DNA from: Bacillota bacterium
GTDB lineage: Bacteria; Bacillota; Clostridia; Clostridiales; Clostridiaceae
NCBI GenBank assembly: GCA_023399035.1
Contig: JAEWQX010000005.1
Location: forward strand, 1-36,477
Direction of reading: 5' to 3'
Length of the DNA: 36,477 bases
Shown: positions 31,428-36,477 of the stretch, piece after piece
Position numbering within the stretch: position 1 is the first letter of the stretch
Layout: every line of letters starts with the position of its first letter
The notes under the pieces: model-generated
The model's input: the letters and a program-made list of their open reading frames with translations, nothing else
Told to the model about the DNA's origin: nothing
The model's database searches: none
Translations under genes and position numbers: made by a program

Positions 31428-32339
31428 TTGGGAGTTAAAGTTAAAAAATTAATTGATGATTTTAATTTAGAGGTTTTAGTAGAGGGTAACGAAGATATTG
31501 AAATATCAGTAAATGATATAAACAGACCAGGTCTCCAGCTGGCAGGATTCTATAATTATTTTGCTCCAGAGAGAATTCAGGTTATTGGTAAGGCAGAATG
31601 GAGTTTTCTTGATGATATGCAGATTGAGCTTCGTAAAAAGAGAGTTAAAAAATATTTTACTTTTGATATAAACTGTCTGATTATTACAAGAGGTTTAGAA
31701 CCACATACAGAATTTATAAAAGAAGCAAGAAAGCATAATGTATGGGTTTTAAGAACTAAGCTTGTTACAACACAGTTTATAAGTAAGACAACAATTTATC
31801 TTGCTGATAAGCTTGCACCTGAAACAAGACTGCATGGAGTTCTTGTAGACGTATCTGGAATAGGAATACTAATAACAGGCGAAAGTGGAATAGGTAAGAG
31901 TGAAACTGCATTAGAACTTATTAAAAGAGGGCACAGACTTGTTACAGATGATGCTGTAGATATAAAGGAAATTGATGGGCAGCTTATAGGAACATCACCT
32001 AAAATAACAATAGGGATGTTAGAAGTAAGAGGAATAGGGATTATAGACGTAACAACTTTATATGGTTTAAGTTCAGTAGTTCAGCAGAAGGAAATTAAGC
32101 TTGTAATGCATTTTGAACACTGGAAAGATGATAATGATTATGATAGACTTGGTATAGATGATGAATATATGAATATATTAGGTATAAATGTTAAAAAGTT
32201 AACTGTTCCAGTAAGACCGGGAAGAAACATTGCAGTAATTATTGAAGCGGCAGCAGTTAACTACAGATATGCCTTGATGTCTGATGTTACACCTGTAGAT
32301 GTAATTGAAAGCAGAATGAATAATATAAGTGACATGTAA
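31428..32339 (+). CDS. hprK: HPr kinase/phosphorylase
   Basis: The 303-residue length is standard. The HprK domain shows HGVLVDVSGIGILITGESG (H136), the P-loop GESGIGKSE (K157, S158), then RGHRLVTDDAVDI and the second signature LEVRGIGIID. The enzyme phosphorylates HPr on a serine in response to glycolytic intermediates and removes it again, setting catabolite repression and sugar uptake in Firmicutes. The start is TTG 31428 behind AAGGATGATAAGG. It is placed between DUF896 and an M18 aminopeptidase gene. Confidence 0.95.
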   Translation: MGVKVKKLIDDFNLEVLVEGNEDIEISVNDINRPGLQLAGFYNYFAPERIQVIGKAEWSFLDDMQIELRKKRVKKYFTFDINCLIITRGLEPHTEFIKEARKHNVWVLRTKLVTTQFISKTTIYLADKLAPETRLHGVLVDVSGIGILITGESGIGKSETALELIKRGHRLVTDDAVDIKEIDGQLIGTSPKITIGMLEVRGIGIIDVTTLYGLSSVVQQKEIKLVMHFEHWKDDNDYDRLGIDDEYMNILGINVKKLTVPVRPGRNIAVIIEAAAVNYRYALMSDVTPVDVIESRMNNISDM

Positions 32340-32366
32340 CAAACTATTCTAAAAGGAGTTTTGTAT

Positions 32367-33761
32367 ATGAGTAATAAAAAAGAATTAGGTAAGAATGCGT
32401 GGACAAAATATACAAGTAAACAGGTTGATGAAATCTTTAATTTTTGTGATGGATATAAAGATTTTATGTCTAAATGCAAAACTGAAAGAGAATGTGTAAA
32501 AGAAATATTAAGACTTGCAGAAGATCAGGGATATGAAAATTTAGAAGATGTAATTAAGAATAATAAGAAACTAAAAGCAGGAGATAAAGTTTACTTCAAT
32601 AATAAAGGTAAGGCTGTAGCTTTATTTATTATTGGAAGTGAACCTATGGAAAGTGGATTAAAGATATTAGGTGCTCACATCGATTCTCCAAGACTTGATT
32701 TAAAACAAAATCCTCTTTATGAAGACAGCGAATTATCATTATTAGATACACATTACTATGGTGGAATAAAGAAATATCAATGGGTTACATTACCACTAGC
32801 ATTACATGGAGTTGTTGCTAAAAAAGATGGAACTGTAGTTGATATATGCATTGGTGAAGATGAAAATGATCCTGTTGTGGGAGTTTCAGATTTGCTTGTT
32901 CACTTATCAGCTGATCAGTTAACTAAAAAAGCTGCAAAAGTAGTTGAAGGTGAAGATTTAAATGTATTAGTTGGAAGTATGCCTTTAAAGGGAGCTGAAA
33001 AAGAAGCAGTTAAAGCTAATATATTAGAAATATTAAAAGATAAATATGATATAGAAGAAGAAGATTTCCTATCAGCAGAAATAGAAGTAGTACCTGCAGG
33101 AAAAGCTAGAGATTATGGATTAGACAGAAGTATGGTAATGGCTTATGGTCATGATGACAGAGTATGTTCCTATACATCATTAATGGCTATGTTTGACATA
33201 AATACATCTGATAAAACATGCTGCTGCCTTTTAGTTGATAAAGAAGAAATAGGCAGTGTAGGTGCAACAGGAATGCATTCAAGATTCTTTGAAAATGCAG
33301 TTGCTGAAGTAATAGATAAGTATGAAGGATATTCAGATTTAAAGCTTAGAAGATGTCTTGCTAATTCAAAGATGCTTTCATCAGATGTAAGTGCTGCATT
33401 TGATCCTAATTATCCAAGTGTAATGGAAAAGAAAAATTCAGCTTTCTTTGGAAGAGGAATGGTATTCAATAAGTATACTGGAGCAAGAGGAAAATCAGGA
33501 TGTAATGATGCAAATGCTGAATATATGGCTGAGCTTAGAAGCATAATGGAAAAGCATGATGTTTCATTCCAGACAGCTGAACTTGGAAAAGTAGATGCTG
33601 GTGGCGGTGGAACTATAGCATATATATTAGCACAATATAATATGGAGGTTATTGACTGTGGAGTTGCACTTCATAATATGCATGCACCATGGGAAATAGC
33701 AAGCAAAGTTGATATTTATGAGACAATGAAAGGCTATAGAGCATTTTTAATTGAAGCATAA
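32367..33761 (+). CDS. M18 family (aspartyl-type) aminopeptidase
   Basis: This is a 464-residue cytosolic di-metal aminopeptidase. Motifs in order are GAHIDSPRLDLK (metal-binding His and Asp), ETHYYGG-like DTHYYGGIKKYQW, HDDRVCSYTS, DKEEIGSVGATG (metal and catalytic glutamates) and HAPWEIASKVD near the C-terminus. M18 enzymes remove N-terminal acidic or neutral residues and form large tetrahedral dodecamers. ATG 32367 lies nine bases after AAGGAG (32352-32357); an in-frame TTG six bases upstream is unlikely. It is last in the hprK unit, with a terminator about 100 bases behind it. Confidence 0.92.
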   Translation: MSNKKELGKNAWTKYTSKQVDEIFNFCDGYKDFMSKCKTERECVKEILRLAEDQGYENLEDVIKNNKKLKAGDKVYFNNKGKAVALFIIGSEPMESGLKILGAHIDSPRLDLKQNPLYEDSELSLLDTHYYGGIKKYQWVTLPLALHGVVAKKDGTVVDICIGEDENDPVVGVSDLLVHLSADQLTKKAAKVVEGEDLNVLVGSMPLKGAEKEAVKANILEILKDKYDIEEEDFLSAEIEVVPAGKARDYGLDRSMVMAYGHDDRVCSYTSLMAMFDINTSDKTCCCLLVDKEEIGSVGATGMHSRFFENAVAEVIDKYEGYSDLKLRRCLANSKMLSSDVSAAFDPNYPSVMEKKNSAFFGRGMVFNKYTGARGKSGCNDANAEYMAELRSIMEKHDVSFQTAELGKVDAGGGGTIAYILAQYNMEVIDCGVALHNMHAPWEIASKVDIYETMKGYRAFLIEA

Positions 33762-33859
33762 GATGTAATATAAGGTATGCTTAATTATATTACAACATAC
33801 TAAGGTGAAAAATATTACTAAGAAAATATTGATTTTTAAGATTTTCACATATAGATATA

Positions 33860-33905
33860 AAAAGATACTAAGGTTAATTAATGAGCAGCCTTAGTATCTT
33901 TTGTT
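33860..33905. terminator. Bidirectional terminator between the aminopeptidase and PHP genes
   Basis: AAAGATACTAAGG (33861-33873) pairs with CCTTAGTATCTTT (33889-33901) around 15 bases, with T-rich sequence after each arm. It serves both converging genes. Confidence 0.8.
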
Positions 33906-34754
33906 TTAATTATCTTTTGAATATTGAATGTCCAATGCAGTCAATAAATTATATAGATTATTATTAGAAAGTTCCATACAACCAATATCTCCATGTCTAG
34001 TGTCATTAACAATATCACCATGAAAATCTGAACCACAGGAAGCTAACAGATTATTTCTTTCAACAATATTAAGATAATACTTTGTTTCATCAGGAGTATT
34101 CTGGAAGTAAACAGCTTCTATTCCATCAAAATTCATATTAAGGAATTCATCAATTGTAGAATTTTTAATAAGCTTTGGATGAGCTAGAAATACTAATGCA
34201 TTATATTTTTTCAGCATATTTACTCCATCTTCTGTAGATAACTTTAATGTTGGCACATATGCTTTACATCCTTTTCCTATAAAGTTATCGAAAATATAAT
34301 CATGAGAATAATCATATCCAGCGTCTACTATAGCACGGGCAATATGAGGTCTTGCAATAGTATCCTTAGAATGTTTTATAATATCATCAAAATTTATTGA
34401 TATATTAAATTCATCCTTTAACTTTTCTGTAATTTTTTCAGCTCTTAAAATTCTATGATTTTTTATTTTATTAAGCTCTTCGATAAAGTCTTTGTTTTTA
34501 AAAGAATCTCCTTTGAAAAAGCCTAGAACATGTACGCTCTCATTATTATGCTGAGTAGATAATTCGATTCCTGGTATTATTCTGATTCCTTGATTTAGTC
34601 CTTCAGAAATTGCTTCATCAAGACCAGTCAGTGTATCATGATCTGTTATTGCAAGGAATTCAACATCATTCATCTTAGCACGTCTTACAATATCTGTTGG
34701 TGATAAAATTCCATCTGAAGCGGATGTATGAACATGGAAATCTACTTTAACCAT
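33906..34754 (-). CDS. PHP-domain phosphoesterase
   Basis: The 282-residue protein has the PHP metal motifs: DFHVHTSASDG (H7, H9, D14), AITDHDTLTGL, GIELST, a later FLAHPK and the C-terminal GSDFHGD. They form a trinuclear metal site. The layout matches the YciV/TrpH group (3',5'-nucleoside bisphosphate or 5'-3' RNA exonuclease activities in other species). The middle 100 residues are the usual alpha-helical insert (KITEKLKDEF and on). Ahead of its ATG is TTGGAGGT. It is monocistronic. Its exact substrate cannot be read here. Confidence 0.88.
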   Translation of the reverse strand: MVKVDFHVHTSASDGILSPTDIVRRAKMNDVEFLAITDHDTLTGLDEAISEGLNQGIRIIPGIELSTQHNNESVHVLGFFKGDSFKNKDFIEELNKIKNHRILRAEKITEKLKDEFNISINFDDIIKHSKDTIARPHIARAIVDAGYDYSHDYIFDNFIGKGCKAYVPTLKLSTEDGVNMLKKYNALVFLAHPKLIKNSTIDEFLNMNFDGIEAVYFQNTPDETKYYLNIVERNNLLASCGSDFHGDIVNDTRHGDIGCMELSNNNLYNLLTALDIQYSKDN

Positions 34755-35007
34755 GAAATATAACCTCCAATATAATTTTTTTATTATATATCATTCGAAT
34801 AGCTATGTATTTATATTGATATAATTATGAAAAGAAATTTAATGCTATTGAGCAGATATGAATTTTAATAATATGATAACACAATATTAACAATAAAAGT
34901 ATAGAAATTTATAACATAAGGATTAATGTATATGCATAAATTATAATTTGTGAAATATTAATATTTATTTTCTTTAAAAAGAAAATAGAATAAATAATTA
35001 AAAAGAT

Positions 35008-35047
35008 ATAAAAAAATAATGCAGATATAAATTGATATATCTGCATT
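35008..35047 (-). terminator. Terminator of the lipoprotein gene
   Basis: AATGCAGATATA (35018-35029) is a perfect 12-bp inverse of TATATCTGCATT (35036-35047) around 6 bases. On the minus strand it is followed by ATTTTTTAT. The rest of the gap 34755-35175 is A/T-rich upstream sequence of the PHP gene and shows no other feature. Confidence 0.75.
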
Positions 35048-35175
35048 ATTCTATAGTATAGAGAAGAGTAACATAATAGCGTTTAAGAGGTGATAGGATA
35101 AATTAATATACTATATATAAATGATTCTGATATTAATTTTTATATATGATTTTTAATTAAAATTAAGAGCTTATA

Positions 35176-35664
35176 CTATTTTCGTGAAATAGGTCTGTTT
35201 TGGATGTGATTACAGAAGTCGAGAAGATTATACCTTAAAGGGATATCTTCCATTGAAACTATATCTTCTTCATATGTTCCATCCCATGGAGAAATAGAAA
35301 TTGTAGAGGAATCATATATACGTATTAAAAACTTATCATCATTAAATGAAACTGTAATTCTGAATGATTCTTTATTTTCAGGCTTTGAATAATATGGAAG
35401 ATAGTTCTTGTCAGTAAGAGAATTAAGGAAATTATCCAGTATTAAGTTTTCATCTTTATCAACAGTAATATCTTTATATAAATTTGTATCAAAAACTGAT
35501 AAAGAAAATTTTTCATTGCTTAGAACTTTATTTTTAAGTTTATCTGTATAGTAGTGAATACTTGGTTTAGAAGTGAAATTTATGTATTTTGGATTTTGAG
35601 AAATACATCCATTCAAACTGAAAACCAATATTAATAATAATGGAAGTAAAAACTTTTTAAACAT
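35176..35664 (-). CDS. Small lipoprotein of unknown function
   Basis: The 162-residue protein has a short lipoprotein signal peptide ending in the lipobox LNGC (C20), then a SQNPKY segment and a mostly beta-type, soluble domain. Notable segments are NFLNSLTDKNYLPYYS, SFRITVSFNDDKFLIRIYDS and PWDGTYEEDIV. I do not recognise the family; similar small clostridial lipoproteins are annotated only as domains of unknown function. AGGAGG lies four bases before the ATG, and the gene has its own terminator. It is divergent from the pyruvate-kinase-like gene, with about 170 bases between starts. Confidence 0.78.
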   Translation of the reverse strand: MFKKFLLPLLLILVFSLNGCISQNPKYINFTSKPSIHYYTDKLKNKVLSNEKFSLSVFDTNLYKDITVDKDENLILDNFLNSLTDKNYLPYYSKPENKESFRITVSFNDDKFLIRIYDSSTISISPWDGTYEEDIVSMEDIPLRYNLLDFCNHIQNRPISRK

Positions 35665-35834
35665 AAATCCTCCTATATATTAGCTTTAACCATACTAATT
35701 TATTCATGACATAATTTTTTTAGAACTGCAAATATCTTTGTTATGCTGTAAAAATAAAAACAATTAGAAGTTACTGTGATAATTATATTTCTTCATTAAT
35801 ATTAATAGACAGTAGTGATATTTTGGAGGATAAC

Positions 35835-36477
35835 ATGTATATTATAGGTACAGTTGGACCAACAGTTAAGGATAGGACTGCACTAAAAGGCATAATAGAT
35901 AATGGGGCAAATGCGCTGAGGTTCAATTTTGCTCATGGCAGTGATAATGAGTTCATGGAATTTCTGCAGATGGCAAGGGAAATAAAGCATGACATAAATA
36001 TAATTCTTGATGTATCTGGAACTAAAATAAGAATATCAAATAAGTTTCAATATATATATAAAGTTTATGATGGGGAAGAGATAGTATTTTGCGGAGAGGA
36101 TAAATATGAAAAAATCAGAGCAACATTGAATCAATATAGAATCAAAATAATACCTCTGAATATAAAAAACAATATTTTATGTAAAAATAAATATAAGCTT
36201 ATAACAATAAAAGATAATACTATGATTTTTGAAGTTATGGCAAAAGAAAATGGTGCAATAAAGGCAAAAGTGATAAAAGGCGGAATAGTGAGAAAAGGAA
36301 AGGGCTGTAACATAAAGGATTTAGATAGAAGTATATTATCCTTAAGCAAAGAAGACAAGGAGGCTATATTATGGGGAATTGAAAATAATGTTGATATAAT
36401 ATGCCAGTCTTTTGTAGAAAATAAAGAAGACATAGAGTCTATAAAAAAATTTATTGATGAACATAAAACTGAAGATA
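35835..36477 (+). CDS. Atypical pyruvate-kinase-like protein, 3' end outside the window
   Basis: The frame is open from ATG 35835 (GGAGGA four bases upstream) to the window edge, 214 residues. It follows the pyruvate kinase fold: IIGTVGPT at the start, ALRFNFAHGS (R29, N31) for RLNFSHG, LDVSGTKIRI (D59) for DTKGPEIRT, a shorter B domain, then KGCNIKD and DIICQSFVENKEDI for VDFVAASFVR. Substitutions fall at potassium and substrate positions: serine of NFS becomes alanine, threonine after the aspartate becomes valine, and the lysine of KGP becomes serine. It is therefore a paralogue with doubtful pyruvate kinase activity, not the standard pyk. Later catalytic residues lie beyond the window. Confidence 0.72.
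   Translation, partial: MYIIGTVGPTVKDRTALKGIIDNGANALRFNFAHGSDNEFMEFLQMAREIKHDINIILDVSGTKIRISNKFQYIYKVYDGEEIVFCGEDKYEKIRATLNQYRIKIIPLNIKNNILCKNKYKLITIKDNTMIFEVMAKENGAIKAKVIKGGIVRKGKGCNIKDLDRSILSLSKEDKEAILWGIENNVDIICQSFVENKEDIESIKKFIDEHKTED

Noticed and set aside
36131..36433. Minus-strand 100-codon frame at the right edge
   Set aside because: It lies opposite the pyruvate-kinase-like gene, whose plus-strand frame has clear motifs.
1..36477. CRISPR arrays, tRNA or rRNA genes, insertion sequences, prophage genes
   Set aside because: I looked for spaced direct repeats, cloverleaf-like G/C islands, transposase motifs and phage modules and found none; the only G/C-rich islands are the S-box and the 6S RNA.

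Overview
This is an AT-rich chromosomal window from an endospore-forming Clostridium, most likely cluster I (the C. butyricum / C. beijerinckii / C. botulinum kind). The signs are strongly A/T-biased codon use, frequent TTG and GTG starts behind strong Shine-Dalgarno sequences, two SpoVB-type flippases, a Spo0E-like phosphatase with perfect Spo0A boxes beside it, HPr kinase, a choline/glucan-binding repeat protein, and a nine-gene V-type ATPase operon in the order known from Enterococcus hirae. I see no insertion sequence, prophage, CRISPR array, tRNA or rRNA. It reads as core genome.

Layout. 1-7.8 kb: the end of a cell-wall-binding repeat protein, a long FtsA/PilM-like actin-fold protein, an M20 amidohydrolase, and a pseudouridine synthase followed by a MOP-family flippase. 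7.9-9.4 kb (minus): a second, SpoVB-like flippase, convergent with the first over a shared terminator. 9.6-13.4 kb: a membrane-anchored beta-propeller protein resembling sugar dehydrogenases, then a methyltransferase-like gene overlapping a B12-binding radical SAM gene. 13.5-22.2 kb: ntpF-I-K-E-C-G-A-B-D behind one good sigma-A promoter, ending at a terminator. The proteolipid carries the complete Na+ ligand set known from E. hirae, so a sodium-coupled enzyme is predicted. ntpC is interrupted by an in-frame TAA 42 codons before its ancestral end.

22.4-27.4 kb: a WecA/TagO-type sugar-phosphate transferase, then a SAM-I (S-box) riboswitch controlling luxS, a free-standing methionine synthase activation protein and a short MetH without that domain. 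Together these recycle S-ribosylhomocysteine to methionine, with AI-2 precursor as by-product, under feedback by SAM. 27.4-30.5 kb: an RNase Z-like metallo-hydrolase (minus), an ECF transporter S component (possibly niacin) with a palindrome over its -10 box, two small acidic protein genes and a 6S RNA gene with promoter and terminator. 30.7-33.8 kb: a Spo0E-like gene (minus) diverging from a DUF896 gene, hprK and an M18 aminopeptidase, with two facing 0A boxes in between. 33.9-36.5 kb: a PHP phosphoesterase and a small lipoprotein (both minus), and the start of a divergent pyruvate-kinase-like protein cut by the window edge.

The observations I rate highest are the ntpC nonsense codon, the paired 0A boxes, the SAM-riboswitch luxS / split-metH unit, the atypical pyruvate kinase homologue and the long C-terminal extension of the FtsA-like protein. 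I did not find a convincing wholly new system. All family calls come from reading motifs; no database search was possible.
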